A DNA stretch of 64,000 nucleotides from Mustela lutreola. Its lineage: Eukaryota; Chordata; Mammalia; Carnivora; Mustelidae. The position numbers were made by a program, and so were the translations under genes. Every line of letters starts with the position of its first letter. Position 1 is the stretch's first letter. The notes below the pieces were generated by a model. It saw only the letters and a program-made list of their open reading frames with translations, did not search any database and had not been told where the DNA came from. This document shows, piece by piece, positions 33,530-53,300 of this stretch. The stretch lies in assembly GCF_030435805.1 (NCBI RefSeq), contig NC_081291.1, positions 13,601,001 to 13,665,000 of the forward strand, written 5' to 3'.

Positions 33530-34289
33530 CCAAATTTATATTTGTCTTATATATGTCATCATTTTTCACAGGTCTGGAAAGGTTTCTGGGGAGTTAGGGC
33601 TTGAATCCTCAACCCCTAGGATGGGTTTGTGGGAATGGGCTGTGTGACCTTGAGCAAGGCCTTAGCCCTTTGAGGCTCATTTGACTCCTATGAAATGAGG
33701 TACTTATTTCTCCTTTGCTGCATTGTTGGAATAATAGTACTCAGTAGCTTCCCTTAGTACTACTGAGTATTTCTGTGTACTGGGTGCCAAGTCCTTGTCT
33801 GGTGGGCAGGGTAAGGGCACTTGATTTGTACCCAGGCAGTCTGGAGACAGCAGAGTCAGGACTGAGAGGAGGATCTAAGGGCTGTGGGAGCCCGGAGAAG
33901 TTTCGCCTGGCTTGGGACTTGGGAAGAATGTGGTCAGAAGAGTCTAACTGAAAGATGGAGCAGGGCCCAAAGGGAGAAAGGATTAGACTCAGAGGTCAGG
34001 ATAAAAGGTGGATAAGAGAGGCAGGAGGGTATCAAAATTCTGGGCCAAAGGGATGGGACTGGATTCTTAGGGGACTGGAGAGCGACGGGGGCATATGAAC
34101 AAGAGAATCTAAAGATAGGAAGCAGCAAGTGCAGAGCCGTTTAGATATGCTGAAACCTAAGGTTAGGACCCTGGAGAGGATGCTGGGGGTGTTACGGCAG
34201 GTCCCTCTCCGGGGCTGCTGTGGAAACTCCATGAGACACCATATTAAAAAGTGAAGTAAGCAGTAGAAAAAAAAAGAGACCCGCGGAAC
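33530..34289. other. MRPL34-DDA1 interval
   Basis: It contains a MIR-like stretch near 33630-33700 (gtgtgaccttgagcaaggcc). No gene or recent repeat was seen. Confidence 0.45.
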
Positions 34290-34661
34290 CTCCCGGAGTT
34301 GTGGACTACAAATCCCAAGAGGCGTCGAGGCCACGGCCTCCGCCCACTTCCGGATTTTGCTGCCTTTGCTTCCAATTCCCGGGCGGGGTTTTGCTTCATC
34401 AACCGAACTTGACCACGAAAGGAGGAGGTGTGTTGGCCAATGGACGCGTGACTTCGCCAGGTCCGGCCAATGGGAGCGCACAGAGGCCCCTACTCTAGGG
34501 GCGGGGCTAGAGGGCAGGCCAATGAGCAGGGGGCGGCGGCGCCATCAGTGTGGGCTGTGCCGTGGTTGGAAGTTACTGTGCGGCGGCGGCTAAGAAGGCG
34601 GCTGTGGTGGCGGCGGCGGCGGCTGAGGCGGTAGCTGAGGCAGCGACGGAGGAGACAGAAG
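34290..34661 (+). promoter_or_regulatory. DDA1: DDA1 CpG promoter and 5' UTR
   Basis: A ZNF143-type motif actacaaatcccaaga is at 34305-34320. Three CCAAT boxes follow at 34437-34441, 34467-34471 and 34519-34523, then a (ggc)-rich 5' UTR from about 34540. TATA-less. Confidence 0.7.
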
Positions 34662-41420
<6,759 letters not shown>

Positions 41421-41955
41421 GACTCTCACTCCCCCACAGGCGCCTCCTGTCTTGTCTGCTCCTCGCCCGCCCGCCTTGTGTAAGCGCCCCGACCCTGCCC
41501 CCACCGCCCACCGACACCCTACCATCCACACCACTTCCAGCCTCACAGGAGCCGATGTATTTATTTTCCTCGAGTTTTTATTTATGCTGTAAAATGTACC
41601 GAGCGATGGGAAAAGGGGACGTCAGACCCAGTAGTGTGATGTTGGTAGATGCTTTTTAAAAAACATTGTTATTCACAACCCCACCCCCCGCCAGATTCCC
41701 CTTTCTGCCCCCAACCCCCTCCACCCCAATTTTCCTCCGGAAAAACCAGAGCCGGGGCCCTGCTGTAGCCTGGCAGCATGGGTGGGAGCCCTTCTCCCCG
41801 CTCCTACTGTCCAGTCCGGGCCTTGAAGACTCGGCTGGGACTTATTCCATGCCCAGGCTTTGCTCTGAAATGTGTGCCAGGGGGAGAAGTCGGCATTTCC
41901 GGATCTTTCTCTTAAGTCATTTTATCATGGACTAGTGCGCGCTCCGTGTCACCCC

Positions 41956-41961
41956 AATAAA
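41956..41961 (+). promoter_or_regulatory. DDA1: DDA1 poly(A) signal
   Basis: Canonical AATAAA lies 536 bases after the stop codon. Confidence 0.8.
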
Positions 41962-41984
41962 AGGATCTTTCCTACTCGACCTCG

Positions 41985-44020
41985 AGTCTTTGCTCCGTGT
42001 GCCTCAGCCCCAGAGGACGGAGCTACTGAGAGTCGTCTTGTCATCACCAAGAGGAGCCAAGAAGGGCCCCCCACGTGCCAGGGCCCTGCGACCCACTGGA
42101 TTCTCTCCTGGGCTTGCTGTGGCCACCTCACTCAGAGCCAAGACCTGCCCGGACCCACCCCCATGCCTCACCTGTCAAAGTGTCCCAGAGGACCAGGACA
42201 CCCCTGAGAGATGGTCCATGTCGCCAAGGACATAGCTGTGGTCAACCCCACGCCCTGGATGCCTTGGGTCAGGGTGGCATGCCCCCCAGCCCCCGTGGAG
42301 ACAGCCCAGGTGGCCCGGCCTCAAGTGCCCCTGGTTCAGAGACAGGCACGTGGAGCTGCAAGGAACACCCAGCCCAGGGGCTGTTGGTCAGCGAGTTACA
42401 CAGCCACTTGTGGGCTGTCAGTTAGGCTGGGTTTGGGCCCGAGTTTGGAGACGTAGGGGGCATTCAGGCTCCAGGCAGAAGGTTTGCGCCTTCAGAAACT
42501 GGGCCTGGGGTCAGGGGGAACACTGCTCCCCACCCCCGTGCCAGCCCCAAGTGGGGGCCATGGTTTGGGAGCCGAGTGCTGTGGCTTTGGGGGATCTAGG
42601 GAAGTTGGGCCATAGAGCTGGAAGGAACACCAGGCCTTAAAGGGCGCCAACCCCAGATTATCACTGTGGAGCTCCCTGCCTGAGCAAGACTGCACTGGCC
42701 TGGGCCACCCAGCACCGCCCAGGGTGGAAAGTTCTGTCATTCACCACTTAACTGTGCTGTGGGGCCAAGGGGCTTTTCCTCCCAGCTGTGGGTGGCATTT
42801 ACATCTGTCTTGAGTCCCTGTGGTCACAAGGCAGATGCTCACGAAATACAAGCTGATCTCATGGTGCTGTGGTGGGCCGAGTCCCCAGAGGCTCTCAGAT
42901 GCCTTGGAATCCTCAGTCCCAGAGGCTGGTCTGCCCCTCGGCAGGCATGTGATGTTGCTGATGATTAGTCAGTACAGTCAGCTTCAAAGGCCGCAGGATA
43001 GTGGGAGCAGGGAGCAGGTGGCACCCCTGCCCTCTTCTCTCTGGCCCTGGTCTCCCCTTGAGGGACTGAGTTTATCTGTCAGGGACATCCATGGCTCAGG
43101 CAGGGGTCCCATGGCCAGGGCCCACTGAGGTCTCCTGAGAGCCAGCCTCTGCCCACCTCTCCTGCCTTTAGGCCTGCCCCCTTATTCCTCTGCTCCTTCA
43201 GACACCAAACTCAGCCTTCCCACACCTCTGTGCCTTTGCACAGGCTGCTCTCCTGCCTCCAGTGAACCCTGGTTTCTCTTTCATAGCCCTCTGAAGTGCC
43301 CCTTCCTTGCACTGGCTCCCCTGGGCTCCTGCATCCACGGGGCTGGGCCTATCAGCCTCTGAACCTTTGGCTGTGGGTGCTTGGGGGGGGGGGGTTGCGT
43401 CCCACTCCTGACCACACAACAAGGAGTCCCAGCGGAATCCCAGCAACTCGGGTCTGATAGCGGTCCCACGGTGGGGCATCCCAGCCACTCCCCAGTGTCA
43501 CCCCTGAAAGTGCCATCCCCTCAACATCCAGACTCCAGTGCCAGGTGCCTTCTGATTTTCATACCCCAAGTTTTTTCCACCGCGTGTGACTCTTCAGATG
43601 GCAGCCTGGGCGGGGTGGGGGGGGACAGTTGTGCCAGAAAGGCCGATTGAAGACGGTCACCTCAATCACCCTGCAGGGCCAAGGCCAATTCAGGACCCAG
43701 GCCCCGCACCCAAACTGCTGCATCTTTTAAACACTTGGAGATTTCTTCCTTTGTCTAGGAGGCTGACACCAGGGCCTGAGGCTCTGTGGCTCCTCCCAGG
43801 GGCCCCAGGCCTGTAGTTGGCCCCCAAATCTGGGCCGACTCAGAGTTGGTGCGTTCTGGAGTTTTCCATCTGTGGCCTCAAGACCCAGTTCTTAGGAGGA
43901 GGCCCCTAAGGGTCAGAGGATGGGAGGGGCCCCCACCCTAGGCCTGCTAGGTCCCCCAAAAGCCAGCACCAACTACAAGTCACTGGGCCCCCTTGATCCC
44001 CCTTCCACTGCTCTGTCCTC
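41985..44020. other. DDA1-ANO8 tail-to-tail intergenic interval
   Basis: The DNA is GC-rich and low in recent repeats. An L2-like stretch is at about 43195-43310 (ctctgtgcctttgcacaggc). No gene was seen despite several short open frames on both strands. Confidence 0.5.
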
Positions 44021-44041
44021 GGGCACTGTTGAAATATACTT

Positions 44042-44047
44042 TTTATT
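44042..44047 (-). promoter_or_regulatory. ANO8: ANO8 poly(A) signal
   Basis: Reverse-strand AATAAA lies about 290 bases after the ANO8 stop. Confidence 0.75.
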
Positions 44048-44333
44048 GCATTTCTGCCGTTTTACAAAAATATGACAAAATAAATTAAAAACAAATAAAT
44101 AATCGCCTATTCTGTGTGTTTTCTGTTGGTTTTTTGGGGTTTCCTTTCGTTTTCCCCATCCGGGTCGAAAGGAAAACGGCAGATGGGGGGGCCCGGCCCC
44201 CAGCCCTGCCCCAGGAGAGCAGCCAATACTGGGGGCCGTCGGGCCGAAGCGCGTTTTCTGGGTGGCGGCCGCCGCCCCGGTCCACGGACTGATATTGCAT
44301 ATGAGAACAGGAAGGCAGGGCGGGCGGGTGGAG

Positions 44334-47300
44334 CTAATGCCAGCCGCTGGGCCAGCACACGGCCTGGGGACTGGGGCTGGGGCTGGGCGAGGGCGCGGGG
44401 GGCTCGGAGGGCTCAGAGGTGGGCGGCGGGGGCGGGAGGCTGTAGAAGCTGACGTCCCCCGGCAGGGGCTGCGGGGCAGGCGGGGGGCCGGCGAGGGCGC
44501 AGGGCGGACATTCGGCTGCGACGGGGGCGGGGGCCTGACGGGGGGCGGCGCCCTCGCCCCCGCAGCCCCATGGCCCGTCCCACTGCCAGCAGCCTGCGGG
44601 CGGCGTCGGGGGCCGAGGCAGCGGCGTTGGCGGTGGCGCGGGGCTCCGGCTGCGGCGGGTGCGGAGGGCAGGGGCGCCCACGGGGGCCAGCGCTGTCCCT
44701 GCGGAGGCGAGAGGGGCCGTTCCGGGGGGGTGCCGCCCCCGCCGCCGGACCCCGCTCAGACCCTACCCGCGCTCCCTCCCGGGCTTCCAGGCACATCGAG
44801 GGCCTTATTGCTTCTGATCAGTGACAAGGGGTGGGCGTCTTCGGGTGCATCCCCTGCCTCTGGGCACTGGGCCCCTCCCCATCATGGGGAGAGGACAGTC
44901 TGAGGAAGTCCCTCTGATTTCTGACCTGCGTCCCTGGTACTGCAGCTGCCACCTCTTGGGCTCCCTGGGGGATGAGCTGCTGGAGCCTGGGGCTGGGTGG
45001 GGCTGGGGTGGGGCCCCGCAAGGTGGGGATGGGGGGCGTGAGGCTGGCACCTCTGCTCAGCACGGATATGGGTGCAGCCTGTGGCCGAGCACCCCGAGCT
45101 CCCCAAAGGGGCAGCTCCAGCCCCCACCTCCAAGAAAGGCCTCCTTGAACAGCTGGGCTGCAGGGTGAGAACTTGCATAGAGGCCTGGGGGGGGGGTCCA
45201 GTCCCCCCCCAGAGTGAGCTGGGTATGGGGGTCTCATAGGGGCAGGAGAGGAGGCTGGGCCAGGTGGTGAAGAAGCCCCTTTCATCTCCTCTCCTGGCCC
45301 CAGAGCTCGGTGGGCAGGGTGCCCTGGGAGGGGCATGGGGCCAGGGGGCTTTGGCTGTCAGGGACCTGGAGACACTGAGCAAGCTTTGACTTGAGAGGCT
45401 CCACATACCACATACCCAGGCTCCCAACCGGTACCAGAGACCGGGCCTCCTCTGTCCCCTTCAGCCCCTCTCCCCAGGCCTGGCCACCCCATCCCTTCCC
45501 GAAAAGCCCGGCCCAGAGTCCCCACCCCCGAGTTAAAGCTTGTGACCTGAGCCTTCCTCTTCAGGCCGGGGGGCGTCCGGCTCCTCAGCCGCAGCCTCGT
45601 CTGCCGGCCCACTCCGCTGGGCTCGGCCTCCGCCGCCGCCACCGCTGCCGCCGGGGGTCCCGTCCAGCCGGGCCTGCCCACCTGCCCCGTTGGACCCGGT
45701 GTCAGCCCGGGCCCCGCCGAAAGGGAAGAGCTTGCCAGCGTGGAAGGCCTTGGGCGGTGAGTGGCTGCGTTCTGGGTCCCGCCGGGTCTCAGGCGACTTG
45801 AGGAACTTGAAGCTGAGGAAGGCTGGCAGGCGGGTGTCACTCCCCGTGGGTGACTGGGCAGGGGGTGGCCGGGCGGCAGGGCCGGCCCCTGCACTGGCCA
45901 GTGAGGATGTCGCCCCAGACGACAGGAACTTGCCCTGCAGCGGGATGATCTGCTTCAGCTTCATGACGTTGTTGGGTGCCAACAAGGACCCCGGGCGCTT
46001 GGGCCGCTCTTGCCCGTGGCCACCCGCCCCGCTGCCCTTGGCCTTGGTGGAGGCCTTCTCAGGGGCAGCGGGGTCCAGCCCAGAGCCTTCGGGCCGGGCC
46101 TCCTCCCGGCCGCCGGCATCGCGCTCTCGCCGGGCGTGGTGCTCTGCATGGCGCTGGCGCTCCTCCTCCTCCCTCCTCCGCCGCTGCTGCTGCTGGTAGC
46201 GGTGCTGGGCCTGGCGTTCGTGTCTCTGCGGGCAGAGTAGAGCCATTATGGGGATTGGGCAGAGAGGGTGTGTGAGCCGGAGCCAGCTGAGGTTCCAGGC
46301 CCCCGCGGGTGCTCTCTGCAGGAGTGGGGAGAGGTCCAAACACATATTGGGCACCAGCTGCACCCCTGGGCCCACCCGGGGGCTCTCCGAGAAATTATGG
46401 AGACATCTAACCACTTATTAGGCACCAACTGCATTCCTGGATCCATGTCAGTGGTTTCTGAGAACCGAGAAGAGAATGGGGACATTACCGGCCACCAACT
46501 CTGTCCCCAGCTGTGTGTGAGGGCACAGTTTTAAGAACTGGGAGAATGTAAACACATCGTGGGCCTCAACAGTTCTCCACTTTCTGGAGAACCAGTGACA
46601 GATTGAGTCATGACTGACGCATACCAGAGTCCGCCCTGGCCAGTCCAGGAGCCACACGTGGCTTTGTCAATGCCAATTTAAGTAATTAAAATGAAATAAA
46701 ATAAGACTTCCGTCTCTCGGTTGTACCAGCCCCACCTCAAGTGGCCAACGCCCACCCGGAGCAAGGAGCCACAGCGCAGACACAGAACGTTTCCATGACC
46801 ACGGAGAGCGCCGCCTGGCGCTGGTGAGCTCCTTGGCCCACTCTGCAGCTTTCTGGGGAATGTGGCAGAAGCTGGGCTTCTAGGAAGCATCAGCCTTGTC
46901 CCTGGCCCCAAACAGGGCACTGACGGCGAGCTGGCGATGACTAAGGGTTCACAAGTGCCAGCCCGGTGCTGGATGCCACCAGGGATCCCGGGGACGGAGC
47001 GGCCCCGGCAGCACGCTCATTATTCCCTGGGGCTCCACCCCTTTTCCCCTTCAGCTCAGTGGCTGGCGGCTGGTGGCCAGCCTGGCAAGGCCAGCCCGGC
47101 AAGGCTGAGAAGCCCCGCTGCAAGCCGGCAGCAACCCAGCCCTGTCCCACACCCGTGTACCTTGAAGGCCTCCCGGCGCTGGTACTCAAGCTTGGCCATC
47201 TCCTCGGCCACCCAGCCTGGGATGTCGGGGATGGCCACGTGGATGAGATACTTGAGGAGCAGGGCAAAGTGCTGAGGCGACAAAGGGAGAGGCTGCAGGC

Positions 47301-50300
47301 TCGGGGACGCCCTGCTGCCCCCCCAGCTCCTCCACCCAGCCACCAGCCCCACCTCGAGCACCACCACGGACACAATGGCCGCCTCCGGGCTGAGCCAGGG
47401 GAAGAGGCGCTGCAGCTGCCCACACTGGCCAATCAGGTAGCAGTTGACCACGATGGCCAGGACGCCCATGGCCTCCATCACCTTCTGCAGGGGCACAGAG
47501 GAGTGGGGCGGGGCAGGGGGCGGGGCTCAGGTGGGGTCCTGCCACCCTGCCTGGGCCTCCCGCTTCTCCCCAGCGCCCCCCCCACCCCTGGACTCCCTCG
47601 GGGCCTGGGCTCTGGCACTCCGCACACCTGCCACTGGCCGATGCTCTCCACCCGCTGCCCGAAGGGCCGCTGCAGCCCCGTGCACAGCTTGAGGGCGTCG
47701 CTCCGGATCTCGATGAGGTTGTTGACCAGGGCGCACAGAGCAGCCAGGGGGAAGGCCGATGAGAAGAGGACAACGTAGCCGAACTGCACGAACATCTCCT
47801 GGTAGTCCTGGAAGGTGTCCTGCAGGCGGGTGCCTGGGTGTGGCCTTGGTCCCCCTCCCTCAGACCCAGATGCCCCCTACCTCCCACTACCTTCTTCTCT
47901 CAAGCCTGCCTCCCGCCCTCCAATTCTCCTGAAGGGACCCAGAGCTCCCCATCCGGCAAGTTCCCAACCACATCGAGGGCCCATTTTATCACGCCCTCTA
48001 GGTCACCCCTCAGACCACGTGCCCTGCCCCGCCACAGGCCTGACCTTGGGCCTCCCATGCACCCTCCTCACCTCGTACTTCTTCATACAGCTCTCAAGCT
48101 CGGCCTGGGTGAGCTGGGGTGAGTGCTCCTCCTCAGGTGGGTCAATCCAAGACGACCGATTCTGCCGCCGCTGCCTCCTGCCTGAGTCACCCGAGCCAGT
48201 CTCTGGGTCTGGGCCCCCATCTGGCCCCTGGTCACGGCCCTCACCCCCAGCCCGGCGGAGCAGGACGGCCGGGGGCTCCCGCTCAGGACTGCTGGGAGCC
48301 CCTTCAGCCTCATCGTCTTCTTCGGCCAGCGTGAATACTCCCGGCTCCAGCCCCTTCTCCACCATGGTGGGGCTCCCCTCCTCCAGGATGGCCTCGGGGC
48401 CAGGCCGCCGCCGCCCGGCCCCTCGTTCAGCAAAGCTGACCTTCTTCAGCCGGAGCCCGCAGTCCAGGAGGCTGCTCTCCTCGCCCTCCTCCTCGTCATC
48501 TTCCTCCTCCTCCTCTTCCTCCTCCTCCTCGTCCTGGTCCTCCTTGCCTCCCCGAGACCCATCCCCCACCTCCCCCCCTTCCCCTGCGGGCCTCCGCTCC
48601 ACTGGTGCCTCCTCCTCCTCCTCGGGGGCCCCGCAGCCCCCACTGAGACACCTACGGCCCCCGCCGCCGCCACCGCCACCCCCCTCTTCAGCCTGGGGTT
48701 CAAGGCGACGGGGTGCGGGGCGCTGGAGGCTCAGCAGGCCGAGCAGGGCACGGGCCAGCTCCCAGGCTGCCTGCAGGCCAAGCTCGCCGCGGCCCAGCCG
48801 CCGGTACAGGTGCGGCTGCAGGACCTCGCGCACGTTCTGGAGGAACTGGCGGGTGATCAGCAGAGTGGCCAGCATCTGGGGGCAGGAAGGGGGAGGAGAG
48901 AGGCCACGTGGGGTGCAGGCAGGGCCCGGGGTACCGGGGGCAGGCTGCGGGGACTAGGGAGCCGCCCTCCAGGAGCAAGTTGCCAGACACATGCCCCGAA
49001 CCCAACTGCTGCCTCCACCCCATTTAATGGGGTCCCTGGACATGGTGGCCCCAGCAGCAACCTCTGCAGCCTCTCCCACCAACTGGAGCCTGGCAGGCCG
49101 CAGTGCTCCAAGCCAAGCTCCTGGGGTTGCAATGCACGTTTCCACCCTGCTGGGGATCAGGGTCCCCCTGCTTGGAGCACTGCCCAGGAGCTCAGCTGGG
49201 GCCCAGGGCCTCGAGGGACCCCTGCCATCCGCACCCCATCAGCAGAGCCCGCCCCTTGGAACATGCACCCTTGGCTCAGGCAGCGCAAGGCCCCAACCAC
49301 AGCCACACTGCCCGCCCTGGCGAGGCCCCATGGGCTCGCCATCTGCCCATACTTTGGCCCGGGCCACGAGCAGGAGGCCCCGGAGGGAGAGGAGGAGCAG
49401 GCGGAACCGCAGGGCCGCGAGCGGGACCAGCACCGCCCGAAGCTGCCGCTCGAGGCTCTGGGACAGGGACAGGACGAGCAGGAGCTGTGGAGGGACCGAC
49501 GGACAGGTGGACAGACAGATGGGGGACGACAGGCAGAGAGAGGACACATGGACGAACGGACAGAGAGAGAAGGATGGAGGAGGGGGGGGAGGGGCTGGAG
49601 AGCCCGTGGACCCCTTGGGTGGACAAGTCCGGCCCCCCTTGGCCGCCACTGTGGTGGGGGGCACTGCCTTGGGCTGGGGTCTCACCTCTTTCAAGCGCTC
49701 CATGTCCTTGAGGTAGAAGCCGATGTAGAAGAGGCTCAGGTAGGAGTTGACAAATTGGAACTGTGGGAAGGAAGCAGGAGGGCAGTCCCTCTGCCACCCC
49801 CAAACCCAGGAGCCCCTCCTATACCCCACGCAGAGCCCTCGCTGCCTGCCTGCTGGCTGCCACTCACCAGGACGACTTTGATAATGAGGTGCTTCTCATA
49901 GGCGCTCTCCAGCCGGTAATTCTCTGGGGGCCGAGGGGGTGAGTGAGGAGGCAGCCCAGGCCCCCTGAAGGCAGCGGGGGCCCTGAAGGGCAGTAGGGAC
50001 CTTCCTCCCCAGAGTGGCAGGCCCTCCCCTTGCAGGGCGTACCCATGTCGTTGAGCCAGATGGCAAGCTTCTTATAGCCTTCAGCACTGGCGCTGACCAG
50101 CAGGGCCAGCACAACCTTGGGCAGGAAGCGGGCAAGACGGGGCAGCCCTTTCACGCTCAGCACCAGCTCCTGTAGGAACAGGGTTTCACCGGTCACCCTA
50201 GCATCTGGGCGCAGCCCGGAGTGGTCCTGGGCCAGCGGCGGCCAGATCAGGGCCAAGGGGACTGGAGGTCACCTGCAGCTGGAAGCAGCCGAGCATGAGC

Positions 50301-53300
50301 AGGAACACGCAGGCCAGGCAGGTGAGGCACAAGGGGAGGCTCACGAGCAGCTGGAAGAGCAGCCGCTTCCAGGGCGGGTAGTAGAACTCCTCAGCCCTTG
50401 TCACGGGGCTAATGCGCCGGACACCCTGGCAGAGGGTGGGGGTGGGGCACAGTGTGAGGACAGAGGGGCTGCCCCTGTCCCCACACAGCCTTCCCAAGGC
50501 CCCTGAGTTCTGTTTTCCTCCACCATGCCTCTGCTTTTGGGGTGCCCCCCACAGTCCACCTTCCCCAGTCCCTCAAATGCAGTTTCCCACACCTCTTCTC
50601 TGGGGCATGCAGAGCCCCCCACCCGGCATACCCTCTCTGATGCTGCAGCCCTATTTTACACCTTGTCTTTGCCCCTGCAATGCCCCCCACCCCCTGCCTC
50701 CCCCTCTCATTCTTGGAGTCCTTGGACTCACACACCCCAACTGACCCTGAACTGAGGTCGTGGTTCCTCCACAGCTTCCCCAGGTGAGTCCAGCGTCCCC
50801 CACTTGTAGGCCAGCTCTGCCCCCCTCCGTTTCCATTCCTCCAAGAACAGGGTTGACCAGACCACGTTGAAGAGGGCAAAAACCACACACGATACATCCC
50901 GGCTTGTCTGGGGATGGTGGAAGGCTGAGCTGTTGGCCGGGTTGGCCCAGGGAAGAGGGTGTCTTAGGCACTCCGGCCCCAGCCCAGCCCACCCCCAGCA
51001 CCTGGTCAGCCTCCGTAAATGTGTACAGGACGGAGCCAAAGACGGCTGGGTATACCATCGCTGATGTGTAGAAGCCCAGCCAGGCAAAGTACATGGCAAT
51101 CTTCACTCCAAAGTAGTCACAGATCTCATCTGCCAGGAGCACAGGGCGGGGTCCCGGTTAGCCCTGCCCACTTCCTGAGACTCCCACACACCCCCCGACC
51201 TGGGGCCGCACCTAGAGGCTGGTTTTCACACACAGCTTGCACCCATGACTTCATGAGGCGGTTCAGGATACGCTGCTCATGGACCGGGAACACCTGCTGG
51301 ATGATCCCACGGGCCGCCAGCTCAGGGACTGTTGGGGGACAAGAGCAGTTGAGCCCCACCCTTCTGCCTGGGCCTGGCCTGGCCAGTTCCCCACACTCAG
51401 CCCCCGCTCCAGCCGAAACCCAAGTCACAGTTTTTCCCTGCTTTTCAATCTTCAGAGGCTCTTCCCAGGGAGGAATTCTAATTGGGCAGGATATCTGGTT
51501 CTTCTTCAGAACTTCAGAGGTGCAGAGGCAGGCAGGAGGGGGTGCAGGAATCCACCTGGGAGGGTGGGGTCCCAGTGTGGAACCTTTTTTTTTTTTTTTT
51601 AAGATTTTATTTATTTATTTGACAGAGAGAGATCACAAGTAGGCAGAGAGGCAGGCAGAGAGAGAGAGGGGGAAGCAGGCCTCTGCTGAGCAGAGAGCCG
51701 GATGCGGGGCTGGATCCCAGGACCCTGAGATCATGACCTGAGCAGAAGGCAGAGGCTTAATCCACTAAGCCTCCCAGGCACCCCAGGAACCTCATTTTTA
51801 AATAAAGCCATTTGGCCTCAGTTCACTGCTCTGAAGCTCTGAGGGATGGTGCAAAGCTGGCATCAAAAGGTGAACTTGAAGCAGCTGGTCTCTTGGAGAA
51901 GAAACTGAGGCCCAGGGCCTCGCCACACAGGGCATGGAGTGCTGTCCATGGTCCTGCCCCTACCTAATCCCAGACCCAGACAATGGTTTCTCTCGGAAGG
52001 GCTTCCGGGGAGTAAGCCTCACCCCTAGGCTAAGGCCACACACCCCTCACCACATTGATTGATGTCTCCAGGCCCCACCCAATTCTTCACTAGCTTTTTT
52101 CGTCGGTTGTCTCTAGGCTCCACCCTCTCGCACTGATAGGCTGTATTCTAAGAGCCCCACCCAACTCCCCACGTGTGATTGGAGATTGGTCCCGCCTGCT
52201 TACTGATTGGCTGGTCCTCCAGGAAGCGCACATTGTGCAGTGCCTCACCCTGCTTCGCGCGTAGGTTCTGCAGCCAAAAGCGGATGATGCTCTGGCGTTC
52301 CTGCGGGGGACAGAGCAGGGCTTGGGGACAGGGCAGGACTTGAGCCCAGGGAACAGCAGCCCAAGCGCTAGGGGTGCGGACTGGGAGCCAGAACTGGCCG
52401 CACCTGGGAGGTGAAGAAGCGCAGCTCACTCTCCACATTCTCGTAGATGAAGTCCTCCTCGCAAGAGAAGCCTCGGGTGCCCCCGCCAAACTCGGCCTTC
52501 ACCGCTTTGCGCAAACCCAGCTCGTCGGCTCCTCGAAGTAGGCTGCCAGGAAGACACGGAGGTGGGTCATGGGGAGACCCTGGCTCACCATCCTGGAGCT
52601 AGGGATGGTGTACTCGGCGGCCACCTGGGACAAATGCAGGGCGCTACACCTCACAGTTGACGCTTGGAAAGGCAGGGAGCTGGGTAGCAGGGTCAGCGAG
52701 AGTCCAGGGACAGAGACTCGCCTCTCATACGTGGCGGTGACGAAGAAGGCATAGGCACGCGTGTGGCGGTGGTGGCGGACTTGCACGATGAGCTCAGGGA
52801 TGCCCACGCGGATGTGGTTCAGCAGCCATAGCAGCGTGTGGTCATCAGTCGTGTCTGCCAAGGGGCACAGGGACTGATGGCCCTTGCCACAAGAGGTCCG
52901 AGGCCTCTTACAGACTCCTACTCAGGGGAGCCCAGCTCAAGGGAGCCCATCTGGGCACTGGGCAGGCGGCGGGCACAGGTACCTGGAAAGGTCATCAGCA
53001 CGTCGCAGTTCTCCGTAGGCACTGTCTTCATCCACGCCTTGTGAGATACCAGGTAGCGACCAGCCTGCAGGAGCCGCTTCCCAAAAAGCTTATCTAGGGG
53101 GCAGGCAGGGCAGGGCCCAGGTCAGGCTGCTCCCAGACCAAGACCCCAGCCTCTAGTGTAGTCCCTCCAGTCCTAACCCCTGCTCGCACGCACACTCGCC
53201 ACGTTTCCTCTGCACTGAGTCTGGTATCTAGGGACCTGCAAGGTTTGGCCTCAGCTTGTTTCCTTCCCTCCACGTCCTTGCACCAGCCAGGCCCTCCTCC

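Noticed and set aside
47815-49901. 380- and 363-codon plus-strand frames opposite ANO8 exons 12-13
   Set aside because: They are shadows of the GC-rich acidic/Gly-run exon; Ser and Arg runs mirror the Glu and Pro codons of ANO8.
52490-52722. Apparent frameshift in ANO8 after TATYE
   Set aside because: Resolved by a GC donor at 52720-52721. The spliced product matches the expected protein, so the gene is not broken.
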